This document shows, one piece after another, positions 18,363-29,022 of a stretch of 64,000 nt of DNA. The notes beneath the pieces were generated by a model, which saw only the letters and a program-made list of their open reading frames with translations, made no database searches and was not told where the DNA came from. The stretch lies in NCBI GenBank assembly GCA_963920705.1, contig CAWUCO010000001.1, positions 793,982 to 857,981 of the forward strand, written 5' to 3'. The translations under genes were made by a program, and so were the position numbers. This DNA comes from Odiellus spinosus. Its lineage: Eukaryota > Arthropoda > Arachnida > Opiliones > Phalangiidae. Every line of letters begins with the position of its first letter. Within the stretch, counting starts at the first letter, position 1.

Positions 18363-21300
18363 TTTTTTTCGCTTCCGTCCGCTTTGTAGCCGAAAGGCAA
18401 AGTGTCAAGATTATTTAAAATATATCGTTTATCATTTGTGCGTCTAAACTTTTTGGTCGGTTTGGTCGACTCTAGGGCCATCTGTATTTTATGTCTTTTT
18501 ACGTTAAAGGGAATTTGGAGTGTTAATTCTTTTTGAAGATCCATGATTAATTCTTCGAAATTTTCTAGGCCAATAGCTTCGACATTTTCACGATTTAAAG
18601 TGATGCCTTTACATTTTTGTACAATTTTTTGAGATTCTTTTAATTTATAGACATAACTTTTTGGTCCCGTCGCCATAAATAAATCTATCGAATTGCCCTT
18701 TAATTCGTCGGCCCACGAGCCCACCGCAGTGCCAATAGAAGGTTCCCACGCCCCAGGGGTCGCGATATAAAGGCAATTATCTGTATCTCCATCTACGCAG
18801 GCCCTGCCCAATTTGAACAAAGTTTCGTTTAATCTAATACGCCCATAAGCGGAAACGAAACTAGCTACAATAGCATTACCGTAATTATACGAAGGCGCGT
18901 AATCGCTTTCGCTTTTGAGGCTTAACATCGCAATTTCGTCAGTTCCGGGTCGCAAATCGGCTATTTCCACGCTAGGGTCTCCTAAATATTTAATTAATTC
19001 TGCATATTTATTAATTAGTACTGTTTTAGTATGATTAGTACGCAACCCTACTCTCCCCCATAGCGCGTTTATATTTAATTTCCCAACGTGACGTAATCCA
19101 GGGTTATCAGTAATGTCAGAAATATTTAAATTTAATTTTTCACTTTGATTAATTTTTTCAACAATTTTTTTTTTCTGTGACAGCATCACTTGGAAATCCC
19201 GAATTCGCTATTTTAAGACCAATAAAGTCCGTCATGTACTGACTAAAGAAATTTTCTTGTTTGTGATAGTGATAAACTTCGTAAATATCTAAGATTTTGT
19301 AATTAGCATACTTTACGGCCCAATAGAGCTCGTTGCTCACCCAAACACCTTCTAAGGCTCTATCGTTCTCTCCGTGATTACAAACGTTTAACTGAAATTT
19401 AGCACACATTTTACACAGCGGGTAATATAATTTTCCATGCACTCGAACGGGTAAAACGGGGATATAAAGATTTTGGGGGGGCAGTACGCGCGCGTGGATA
19501 ACCCCAAAGAACGCATCTGCTTCGTAATTAAAGTTAGAGGTAATAATACTAGGGTGTAATCCCGGAAAAACCTTATCGCGACAGATATGGGGGTAAAGCG
19601 AAATTATGTCTAAATATTTTATGGTTTGATGTGTTTGGAGAACGCTTTTTAATTTGAAAACGCTACAACGACCACCGTATAAAGCGCTGCGTCCATTAAT
19701 ACGGGGGCGTAATGTTAGACTTTTGCAAAAAGCTTTGGCTTCGGCGTTTTCCTTCAAAAAACGATAGAATTGACATTCTTTTACTGTAATATATTTATGG
19801 TTTGGAAGAGTTTCTCGAATAAAAATATCTCTATCCAAAGTGCGTTCGTGAAGATACTTATTGGTTGTTTTTAATAGCGAATTATAAGAATTTAAAGCCA
19901 AACAAAGCTCGCAACCGTGATAAAAACAGCCATCAAAATTAATAGCTAACGGTGGGTCGTTAGAGTAGCCGTCTAATCGGTATGGGCCAACTTGTTTTTC
20001 TCCTCCGTATAAAGCTGTTTGAAGTTTTACGCCTTCTTGTTCTTCAAACCAAGTTAAATATTTTAAACTAATTTGAGAATAGGCAAATCGATTGTTATAA
20101 CCGTTAGGAGGAACAATTCCCATTGTATACGGTTTAAGATAATTGTTTAAAAAAATGGTGGTGAGACACCCGGCAATCGTTACGTTGGAAAAACTAAAAA
20201 TATCAAAACCCGTAATTTTTAAATAAATGTCTCGAAAGGCTTAGTACCATTGGATCGAAATTCATTTGATCGACACAGGGTCCATTAGATCGAAATTCAA
20301 TGGATCGACATGCAGAACCAAACGATCGACACTTACAAAAAGAAGATTCAAATGATCGACAGTTAAAAAAGATTGAGTGGAATAGATATGAAGTACCATT
20401 GGATCGACATGCAGAACCAAATGATCGAAAATATCAAATAAAATTCAAAAAGACTTGATACTGCATAGATTTAAAAATCGATTAGTTAATTTAAAACCTA
20501 TCGATTTTTAAATCCATGCAATATTAAGTATTTTTAAAATTAATTTAATAACCTAACCCAACCTAACCTAACCCTACAAAACGCAATAATTTTATATATT
20601 AACCAAATAATTTCGATTATTTAACACACCATTTTCACGATGAGGATTCAAACTCAGTATCTTTTTACAATCCATGCTGGCTACCCTTTCGGGCAACGGG
20701 TCACGGCATCTCAATTAAAACGAGAGAGACTGTCGATCAAATATATTTCGATCAAATGGGGCTATTCCGTCGATCAAATGAGACACACTGTCGATCAGAT
20801 TAATTTCTATCTATTGGTAAAAAACGAGAGAGACTGTCGATCAGATAAATTTCGATCCAAAGGACCCTTTGTCGATCGGATGAATTTCTATCTATTGGTA
20901 ATATCCCGTCTCGGAAAACTACCATTCCTTCCCGTAACAATTTTACATCCTGGTTACAGTATTTTAAAACTTCTTCGTGAATGTTATATTCCTCTTTCTC
21001 ACGACTCTCATCCCATTTTTCAAAATTTAAAAAATCTTGATCTTTCATTTTTTCCGGGCTAAAATAATGTTTCGGTGGCAGTGCCCCTTTATAATCTAAA
21101 GTTGAGTTATTGTAAAAAGAGTAAGGAAAATACCCTTTTACTACGTCATCATCAAGCCCAAACATTTGCGTAAAATTTCTTAAAGGTTCAGCGACGTAGG
21201 AATAACTGTCAACAAATCTTAACTGTAAATATTTTAATGAGATGAGTAAAATTTTGGAACCGTCATAAATTAATAAAGGCAACAAATTCCGTTCAATTAA

Positions 21301-22844
21301 CTTCCTTATAATGAAGTAAAGGTCAAAGCTCTTTCCAAAATGTGAGAATAAAGAATAGCCATGGAAACGCGCCTTCTAGTCTTGCTTTTTCTCATTTTTT
21401 GAGAACCAACAATCACTTCCGTTGATAAAAAATAATCCAAAAACTTTTCAATGCATTCTTTTCCATAAAAAATCATTTTTTCGTAACTACCATTCTCTAA
21501 TTCAGCTTCACTAATCAATAAAATCGGGACAAAAATATCGTTTTCTAAAATGGTTTCAGTATCGAAAAATATTAGCCGACTTTTTCGCGGGGGGTGCAAA
21601 GTGGCATGACGTAATACAATCGTTCGGGATGTTTAATCAGACAACGCTGACAACGGGGTAGACAGTCGTGATTTTCGCCTAGCAAATGTCCACATTTTAA
21701 ACATCTCTTTTTTGACCCGCATGTTCCGTTAGAAACATGCGCTTCAAAACAAGCCCCTTGAGCAAAATAACAAAAACATTCCGCGCACCTTTCTAAATTG
21801 TTCATGGTATGATAAGCGGGTGCCTGACAACGAAAGCAAATATATTCAGTCGTGTTAGGGCATCTATGTTTCTTTTTTTGAAAATCTGTATGAAAAGTTT
21901 TTAAACAAGGATTACACGAACTTCGACCCCCCTTCATTGAATGAAGAGTTTTTGCAAAATGAATGTGAGACCCTACCTCTAATAGGTAAATATAACGAGG
22001 GGCGTCGGGACCTTCGTAAAAAATATTATATTGGTCTAAACCGTCTATTATAACAATTCGATAAAGGGGAAGTAAAAAATTTTGCATTTTGTTAATACTA
22101 AACATATTTACTGCTCCTTCATCTAGGCCCACTTTTTCGTGTAGCTCCTTGGCCATTTTTAATTGTATTTTTTTCCGTATTTAATTTTTTGAAATTCCTT
22201 TTTTTCAAATAATTCAGACTGTTTGATTTCATTAAAATAATATCGATCCGCGAGTAATTTTCCTTGTACAATACCTCGCCCGAAACAAAAAATATCCGTG
22301 TCATTGTCAATGAAAATAAAATTGGAATTTTTTTGAAGCCAGTCATTTAAATTAGCTAGAGTTCTGTTTTTAACAGAACGTTGATAACCTCCAATATTTT
22401 GGGGCAAATCTATAAAAATTGAATCAAATTTCCATTTATCGGTTTCTACAATTAAATCTTTAGAATTTGACTGTATTACCCGACTTAACGTTCGAATAAT
22501 ACGCCTGGGAGTGAGTTTGTCAATTTTAATTAAATTTATATTAACTGGCGTATTTAAACTTTCGGAATTTAAACTTAAACGTAAATGAGTAAAGTTTTCA
22601 CGATCCAATAATATTTCACGAATTATTTCTGCTAAAATTCTTTTAAAGATTTTATTGAAATCTTTAACAGGAATTTTATTTAAGTCATAAAACTGAATTC
22701 GAACATCTATTTCTTTTGTCTTCCATTTATATGAGCGCTTATTTAATCGGCGTTGAATGTGATAGAAACGTTTAAGATTAGGGAAAGAAGAGGTATCAGA
22801 ATCGCTAGCGGTAGAAGATGAAGAGTTTCTGAATTATCGGTCAT
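18359..22844 (-). pseudogene. polB: Polinton protein-primed family B DNA polymerase, several frameshifts and an insertion
   Basis: Reads from an ATG at 22844 to TGA at 18361-18359. N-terminal segment (CFGRGIVQGKLL, ~22260), zinc-ribbon-like Cys pairs (CNPC, CFRC, CAEC, CLKC; ~21600-21930), ExoI FFDTET (~21560), ExoIII YCNQDVKLL (~20960), polymerase motif A YLDIISLYP (~19590), motif B KLNINALWG (~19060) and motif C GDTDN (~18780). Frameshifts lie near 22830, 22165 (poly-A run), 21585, 21345 and 19175 (run of T). A 670-bp foldback element (20238-20907) splits it between exonuclease and polymerase domains. It replicates the element with a terminal protein in active relatives; this copy is dead. 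Confidence 0.93.
20238..20907. mobile_element. Foldback-like element with GATCGA iterons, inserted in polB
   Basis: The polB frame continues perfectly if 20238-20907 and one flanking 9-mer are removed, so the borders are fixed by the gene. Flanking 9-mers are GTCTCGAAA (20229-20237) and GTCTCGGAA (20908-20916), one mismatch. Ends form an imperfect inverted repeat: GGCTTAGTACCATTGGATCG against GGGATATTACCAATAGATAG. Both arms consist of repeated CCATTxGATCGA-type iterons in opposite orientation; the middle has a (CCTAA)n tract at about 20551-20577. No coding capacity seen. Confidence 0.8.
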
Positions 22845-22919
22845 TTTTGTGCGGGATTATTTTTTAAAATATTTCTAATTAAAGACAGTTTTTTTTCAAT
22901 TCAAAAGATATTTTTTGTG

Positions 22920-23102
22920 TCAAAAAGATTTACTCGTTACATTCTTTGAAGCAATAATTTGAGTTTCTTTACTATTTTGAATTCTTTCGCAACATTTGTA
23001 AAAGGCGTTGACCAATTTTACACCATCTCGATCCGATTCATCAGCCACACTACAAAATTGATAATTGTAAATTAAAACCAAATTTTGCGAATTTAAAACC
23101 AT
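22920..23102 (-). CDS. Small Polinton-region protein, unknown
   Basis: A 60-codon ATG ORF with a TATA-like CTATATAAAATGG on the same strand at 23193-23181, about 80 bp upstream. It contains CSVADESDRDGVKLV and a CC pair. Not recognised. Support is the promoter-like box and position in the accessory block. Confidence 0.35.
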   Translation of the reverse strand: MVLNSQNLVLIYNYQFCSVADESDRDGVKLVNAFYKCCERIQNSKETQIIASKNVTSKSF

Positions 23103-23180
23103 TTAAAAAACCCTACATGTATTTTAATTTTTTATTGTCCGCTTTCCAGAGTTCGCCAATGGGACTGTTTCCAATGTCAT

Positions 23181-23193
23181 CCATTTTATATAG
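23181..23193 (-). promoter_or_regulatory. TATA box of the 60-codon gene
   Basis: CTATATAAAATGG on the minus strand about 80 bp before the ATG at 23102. It is one of four TATATAAA-type boxes placed 45-85 bp before small genes in this block. Confidence 0.4.
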
Positions 23194-23258
23194 ATTATTT
23201 CTATATAAAACAGCCCATTCGTACGGGGTCTAGTTTCTGATTCGTATTAATTACCATT

Positions 23259-23537
23259 TCACCTTAAACCCACACTACTTTCTAGGCCAAGTGTTGAAAC
23301 AGTAGAGCTTTCTTTTACTTTTTCAAGAAAAATATTGTCATCAGGTGCTATTAATTTTTCTAAATTTAAAAACGAAGTTATTTCTCGTTTTGAACTACTC
23401 AATTTATGAGAGGTACTGGGTCGATTGATGTCTGGCAATTCGTTTAAATTACATTCTGCTTCTTCTACTGTAATGTCGGGAGATGGCAAAGGGCTGGACA
23501 AATCCAGTATATCCTGGGATTCGAGTAATTGGCTCAT
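23259..23537 (-). CDS. Small acidic Ser/Pro-rich Polinton-region protein, unknown
   Basis: A 92-codon ATG ORF, acidic and Ser/Pro-rich (LDLSSPLPSPDITVEEAEC), ending in a Ser/Val-rich stretch. It is preceded by CTATATAAAGATA at 23633-23621, about 85 bp upstream, and is divergent from the gene starting at 23895. Looks disordered. Function not inferable. Confidence 0.45.
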   Translation of the reverse strand: MSQLLESQDILDLSSPLPSPDITVEEAECNLNELPDINRPSTSHKLSSSKREITSFLNLEKLIAPDDNIFLEKVKESSTVSTLGLESSVGLR

Positions 23538-23620
23538 ATTCCGGCTATTTTTTCAAAGACCAAAAACTAATCGACCCTAAACTCCCAAAGACTGAAAATA
23601 AACTTTTACACGTTATGGTC

Positions 23621-23633
23621 TATCTTTATATAG
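23621..23633 (-). promoter_or_regulatory. TATA box of the 92-codon gene
   Basis: CTATATAAAGATA on the minus strand, about 85 bp before the ATG at 23537, in a roughly 360-bp divergent intergenic region. Confidence 0.45.
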
Positions 23634-23845
23634 ACGAAAATTTCAAAAATAAATAAAAAATAGATATTTTTTGTTCTTCAAAAATTAAAATTTAATAATT
23701 TTTTAAGTCACGTACAAAGATAATTAGTTTTTTAATATGTATCAAAAATCCTTTTAAGATACGCCTATTTATAAAAATATTTTAATCTAGGCTAATTATC
23801 CCCTCTAGTTCAATTTTTACATAGATATAACCCATTTATTTCCAT

Positions 23846-23854
23846 ATATAAAGC
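23846..23854 (+). promoter_or_regulatory. TATA box of the 66-codon gene
   Basis: TATATAAAG on the plus strand, about 40 bp before the ATG at 23895, in the same divergent region as the minus-strand box at 23621-23633. Confidence 0.45.
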
Positions 23855-23894
23855 TAAAAAATGTTAATTTTTAAAGTCTTAGTAACGATAAAAA

Positions 23895-24095
23895 ATGGCT
23901 TTCTGTTTAAGTGTAAATTGTGATATTAAAAACACCGAGCCTTTTGAGACAATTTTGTCCTTAACCGCACTTAGTTTTCACATTTGTGATAAAAATGCTC
24001 TTTTTAACAAATTACCCGTAGAAAAGCGCGATAACGTTGTTAATATAATAGGTAAACGCATTTTTGATCAGTGTCATAAACTTTTAAAAGACTAA
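23895..24095 (+). CDS. Small Polinton-region protein, unknown
   Basis: Intact 66-codon ATG ORF with several Cys/His residues (CLSVNCDIKN, FHICDKN, FDQCHKLL) and a predicted helix at the end. TATA-like TATATAAAG lies 40 bp upstream. I do not recognise it; it could be a small regulatory protein. Confidence 0.45.
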   Translation: MAFCLSVNCDIKNTEPFETILSLTALSFHICDKNALFNKLPVEKRDNVVNIIGKRIFDQCHKLLKD

Positions 24096-24143
24096 CTACT
24101 TTTCGCTGTTCTACGTTTCAAATTCACACCAGCCATTATATAC

Positions 24144-24848
24144 GTGGATGGACTTACTATAAAGCGGCCATTTTTGCTACCTTGTACGTTACTTCATGAA
24201 TACCAGCTTTGTTATCAAAAAATAATGATATCCTTATTTAGATATCGGGAACTCAACATTTTTTGCAAAAACCCTACGCTTGAAATGAGAAAAATAAGAA
24301 GAAGAAAGATTAACTATCTTAATCGACAGGTTTGTAATTTCTTTAAACCTAAATTTATTTGAGATTATAATGTTATTTACTTTTAGATGAAGAAAATTAA
24401 AGCCCGATATTTAACTTTAAAACCAGAAATGGATCAATTTATTAATTTTAATTACACTTTATAACTTTTTATGGAATTTTGTAACTTTCCGTTTTTGTTT
24501 GTGAAACTATTCCTTTATAATAAATACATTCTTTTAAAAAATATTATTTTTGTATAATAATTAAATGTAATTATAGTGAATATTTTCAAAATTTGTATAT
24601 TAATTCTATATGACTAGATAATATACCTTAAATATAATAATCACTACGTGTATAATTTTAATATTTTTATATTAGAATAAAAAATTTAAAACTGGACGGC
24701 ATTGAAGAAAATAACGTTCTATATTTTTCACGTCATTAATATACATATGTAGATAACCACTTTTTTTATTAAGCCACCGAATATATAAATACGCAAAAAA
24801 TAAGGTTCATTTTTTTCACTATTGAATCTTGTTACCAAACCTAAAAGT
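24144..24848 (+). other. AT-rich gap with a weak 72-codon frame and the dUTPase TATA box
   Basis: A frame from 24144 to 24362 starts only with GTG; its peptide is basic (KIRRRKINYLNRQ) and could be a degraded small gene. From 24363 to 24780 I see only AT-rich sequence. TATATAAAT at 24782-24790 lies about 60 bp before the dUTPase ATG and is a likely promoter. Confidence 0.4.
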
Positions 24849-25434
24849 ATGGCTAATAAAAATATTGCCGTCGTTCAGCCGTTTTATCCCGTTCTGAAAT
24901 ATTTAAAATTAAGTCCAGCCGATTTCACGCCAACTAGAGCTACGAATTGGTCGGCAGGCTTGGACTTTTACTCGCTGTATGACACAGTAATCCCCGTCAA
25001 TGGACTTGTCAAAGTACACACGGGGATTGCACTTGAACTACCCCCTTACACCGTGGGGACGTTGCTAGGAACATCGTGTAAGTTTTACAATATTAAACTT
25101 AAAACTAACTTTTAAAATTATAGCTAAAATTTCAATTTTAGCGAAACTTTTGGAGGATATTTTTTTCTATCCAGGGATTATAGACTCGGACTTTCGTGGA
25201 GAATTGCAAATCATGCTAAGAACCAACTTAGAAACGGAATATACCATTAAAGCAGGTGAAAAGATAGCCCAACTAGTAATTACCCCAATATTAATCCCAG
25301 TTCTCTGCGAAGCCACGGTATGTTTTTTCTTAAAAATATTGAAACTTAATTTTACTAAAAAAACATTTTTCTGAGTTTGTTAGGAATTAAGTACAACCGT
25401 TATAGGCATTGGCGGTTTTGGCTCAAGTAATTAA
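24849..25434 (+). CDS. dut: dUTPase (trimeric type), three exons
   Basis: Exons 24849-25077, 25142-25317 and 25384-25434; introns of 64 and 66 nt have donors GTAAGT and GTATGT and acceptors TTTTAG and GTTAG. The joined frame is 151 residues, the normal size. Motif 1 SAGLDFYS (35-42), motif 3 GIIDSDFRGE with the catalytic-site Asp, motif 4 AGEKIAQLVI, and a C-terminal GGFGSSN (motif 5) are all present. The usual Arg of motif 2 appears replaced (GTSS). It hydrolyses dUTP and keeps uracil out of DNA, useful to a DNA virus in non-dividing cells. The frame is intact. It could instead be a captured host copy at the edge of the element. Confidence 0.88.
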
Positions 25435-25471
25435 TGTATATTGACCGCTAAACAAATGATTAAATTTGATT

Positions 25472-25599
25472 TTACCTTTGATTTATTGTCTCGTGAATTG
25501 ATGACTTATTGTTTTCATTACTTTTTAGCCACTTTAATCCATTATAAACTTTTGCATTTCCATAGCCGAATCTTTTTGCGCATTCCATGATGTAGTGAG
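25472..25599 (-). other. Possible minus-strand exon in an AT-rich gap
   Basis: After an acceptor-like TTTTTTAAAG, a 42-codon open stretch (ECAKRFGYGNAKVYNGLKWL within it) runs to TAA at 25474-25472. A donor-like CAG/GTACGT lies upstream near 25785. The phases do not join cleanly, so it is only a candidate. The rest of 25435-25986 shows nothing else. Confidence 0.2.
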
Positions 25600-25986
25600 C
25601 TTTAAAAAACAGAAAAAAATATCAATATTTATATAACCTTTTTTAACAAAGCTAATTAAAATACTTTTAGTCATCTTTTTTTAAATATAAACGAAAAACT
25701 GAATTTTTCCGTCAGAGCCAGCACTATTTTAATAAAATATAATAATTGAATATAAAATAACGAACAAAAATACATTTACGTACCTGAGAAAATAAAATAT
25801 AAAATGGCGTCCTACCCCTCGTATCTGTTTTAAGAAATGTAGTCTTCTTAGACTTTTTTTTACTCTCTTACTAACGTCAAAGAAAATGTGAGCCTCACAA
25901 ACCTTTTTTTCATTATTGGGCTAACATTTTGTATTTTTTCTTAATAAAGAGATAATAACACAACATTTTTTAATTCAAATATATTT

Positions 25987-26681
25987 TTATTTTCCAGATA
26001 TTTTTTCATCACTATATTCTTCATCTGTGTCGTATTTTTTATAGTTGAAAATATAATCTTTAAGCCATTTTTTTATTTGTTTAGATTTACAATAATATTT
26101 ACGGATCTACAAAAAAATTAAATATTAATATCTTATTTCTTAAACAGTATTTTCAATTACATACCTTTTCTTCTAATCTTAACACTTTACAGTCATAATC
26201 CGCAATTGAAATATACTGACCGTTAAAGAATTCGCGGTATCTAATATAAAGTGATTTTTTTTAGTTCAATTGCTAATTTGTTGAAAAAAAAATCGACATA
26301 CTTTAGAGCAAAAATGACAATTTTGTACGAGATAAATTGATGGAACATTTCTTGGTTATGGAACTCCCATCCCATAAAGTTTAAAGCTTTATACGGACAA
26401 TGGTGGTTCGTGTAATGGTAAGGATAAGGACAAACTGTTAAAGCTTTATCACCAAACGTGTTAACATTGCAACCCCATAATATGGCTTGAGGACGAAACA
26501 AATAATTGACAAATTCTCCCACATTTAATTTACCAAATTCAGGCGTTATGAAATGTGAGTAAGAAATAGACAATAACAGCTGGTAACACTCAATTAATAC
26601 GGGTTGTGATAACTTGACTAATAGTCTTGTTTTCGTTTTCGGGGTGGAAATCGTCCGTATTGTGACTTGTTTGTAATACAT
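25987..26681 (-). pseudogene. Unidentified spliced gene at the right side of the Polinton
   Basis: ATG at 26681. Exon 1 runs to 26165 and exon 2 is 26106-25987. The 58-nt intron (26164-26107) has donor GTATGT and acceptor TTTGTAG. A one-base shift in an A-run near 26262 is needed for exon 1 to stay open. About 200 residues, aromatic-rich with several His/Cys (NHHCPYKALNFMGWEF), and an acidic tail (YDTDEEYSDEKISG). AATAAA overlaps the stop codon. I do not recognise the family. Intron size matches those in the neighbouring dUTPase, which supports a shared origin. Confidence 0.5.
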
Positions 26682-26809
26682 AACATAAACTAAATACGGT
26701 CTAATTTTTTGTACCTTTGCAACTTATCTCAGTTGTGGTAGCAACATCTTTTTTCGGAAATAACTACTCACTTCCCACCTAAATCTAGTATAGATCTAAC
26801 TAGTATCAA

Positions 26810-27204
26810 CAGTCTATCACTTTATTCCATACAAGTAAACAACGCCCCCGTATCTTAAAACTTTTAAGTTTTACGTCATAGCTTATCACTTAAAACTAGT
26901 CAAAAAAGTCATCACCCCTGTCTGGTTCGAGGGATTTGAACTCTTCAGCTCGATGTTTCGAGTCTGGGAAGAGTGTTGGAATTTAGGCGGGCCGCGCTTG
27001 GCTATATCATCTTCCCTCCCAACTCCGGAATGAATTTCTCCGCAGAGTGTCGCTTCCTCCCTTCACAATTTTCCTGGTGACTGCAACGGCTAGAGTGTCT
27101 CAAATCTGCACAATCTTTCGGTACATTTAAACGGACCTTTCCTGATAGTATTAAGTTTCGGGGCGTTGTTTACTTTTATGGAATAAAGTCATAGACTTTT
27201 AGCT
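26810..27204. mobile_element. Small inverted-repeat unit containing a tRNA-derived SINE-like sequence
   Basis: Arms of about 45 bp: 26810-26852 (...CTTTATTCCATACAAGTA, CAACGCCCC) pair with 27165-27204. Between them, on the minus strand, an A-box-like TAGCCAAGCGCGG (about 27005-26993) and a B-box-like GAGTTCAAATCC (about 26944-26933) lie about 60 nt apart, the arrangement of a pol III promoter in a tRNA-derived SINE. It cannot fold into a clean tRNA. The unit lies near the expected right end of the Polinton. Confidence 0.4.
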
Positions 27205-27839
27205 ACTGATATTTCATTTCGTTTGAATGAAAAGTTGTTATCCGCATAAGTTTCTTACGGTTACCCCAAAAAATCCGTGAGGCTGTGTTTAAAAGTTATT
27301 TGATTATTATCGTGAATTGAAAATATTGTATTTTATAACGCTTTTTTGTCATGGAGAATCTGAAAATTATTATTTTACTCTTTTGGCCCTACTAACAGTT
27401 TTGTTCCAAGAAATCTTTAAAATTAAGCGACAGATAAATAATCCAGAAAAATACAAGGAAAAACTCCTTTCCCTTTATTGTTCGTGTGGCAATTCTATGC
27501 CGTCAATTAACCAATGGGGATGACGGAAGACGAGTTTGTTTTAGCACTTCGAATCTTGCGATAGAGTTTGCCGACAATAACAAAGACGCCAACGCAAGTT
27601 AGGATCAAAATAAACGAACTGAAAAATTGCTTCAGATCATTGTAGCCAATGTAAATTATTTCTTCAGATTCTTCCGCAATTCCATTTGCTCGCTCAAGTA
27701 TGAATTTGTGGTGTAACAAACATTTTTCGTAAAAACCACTTTCGAAGATTCTTCTAATCCTGAATAAACGATTTGGAATCATTGTTAAAAACATACGCTA
27801 ATCTTTAATATTAGAGTTATTGACCATGGTGAAATATAA

Positions 27840-29022
27840 ACGAAATTAACTTCTTATTTAAAAGACCGATACTTCATGGTTTAGCAACCTAAAAACTTTA
27901 ATTTTTGGGGAGCTTCCGAGCACACACGCTCCTTTCCAACCCTGCTAATACAACTAAAATTTTTTACAAAAAAACAATATACAGTTTTATTTTTACTGGC
28001 CAAACCCCGCGTCCAAACCATGGCGACTCACTTCCCTTTAGGTTTCCAGGTTCTTACGGTCGAGGAAATAAGGTATATCACCCCAACCCTTTACCTTGAC
28101 GTTCCCAGCGTCCAAATTTAACATCCCCCGTTCATTTATATAAAGAGTCTCTTTAAAGGTTCGGCGAAACCAATTTTTTTCTTTGGTAACAACAGACGAT
28201 TTATCCCACTCAATAGCGTGTCCGGTTTCAGAGTTCCACATTTGTTTAGCTAAACCATTGGATAAGTTCGCCTCCCTAACACACTTTTTACGTTTTCCTA
28301 GTCTAATGTTCAAACTTCGTTTCGTTTCGCCAATGTATTTTTGGCCACACTTACACCCCACTTCATAAACCACGCCCCCTCATGTCATTAAACTCCCTTT
28401 TTGGTTAAACTGCCTCTGAACTACTAAAGATCACATCTACTCCTAACGCCTTACATTGTCTATTGGTCTCCTCCGAGATACTCTTTACATACGGTAAGCT
28501 TAAACTGGTTAACCTCGTTCTCTCATTTAAACTGTTGGGCAACTTTACCTCGTTTAGAGCAAAGATATTATTCATCAACGACATTGGGTAATTACACGTA
28601 ACAAGTTCTCTTTCAAAAATGGCCTTATTTTTCTTCCGGGAAATCTTCAGGTAAAGGTCCAAGAAAGGAATACCGTCTTCTAATTCTGCCTCGTAGGTAA
28701 ATTTTAAACATCATCTAACGAATTCATTAAATCCAATATTTCATTGTTATCTAAATTCTATGGTTTAAGATTAAAATGTCATCCACGAAACGCCGCCATA
28801 ACATTATTTTCGAATTTATGTTTTCTCTAGGATCATAAAAAATATTATCTTCTAAATTTTCCAAATATAATATAGTTTGTTGTTAAAATTTTTAGTTGTA
28901 TTAGCAGGGTTGAAAAGGAGCGTGTGTGCTCGGAAGCTCCCCAAAAAATTAAAGTTTTGAGGCTGTTAAACCATGAAGTATCGGACTATTGGTCTTTTAA
29001 ATAATAAGTTAATTTCATCTAC
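27840..29022 (-). mobile_element. Penelope-like element flanked by inverted repeats
   Basis: Arms of about 140 bp: 27840-27990 reads GAGCTTCCGAGCACACACGC, and 28880-29022 carries its complement with few changes. Between them is a 5'-truncated Penelope-like coding region. Penelope elements are known to carry terminal repeats in direct or inverted arrangement, which fits. The insertion sits inside the intron-like gap of an ionotropic receptor fragment. Confidence 0.65.
28038..28862 (-). pseudogene. Penelope-like RT C-terminus and GIY-YIG endonuclease
   Basis: At about 28800 the RT catalytic motif reads WRRFVDDILIL. It continues as FLDLYLKISRKKN, then LNERTRLTSLSLPYVKSISE (28662-28405), the RT-to-endonuclease connector. 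After a frameshift, 28373-28038 carries the GIY-YIG-type fold: VYEVGCKCGQKYIGETKRSL, the GHAIEWD block and EKNWFRRTFKETLYI. Several stops interrupt the RT part. RT plus GIY-YIG is diagnostic for canonical Penelope-like elements. It is inactive. Confidence 0.88.
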
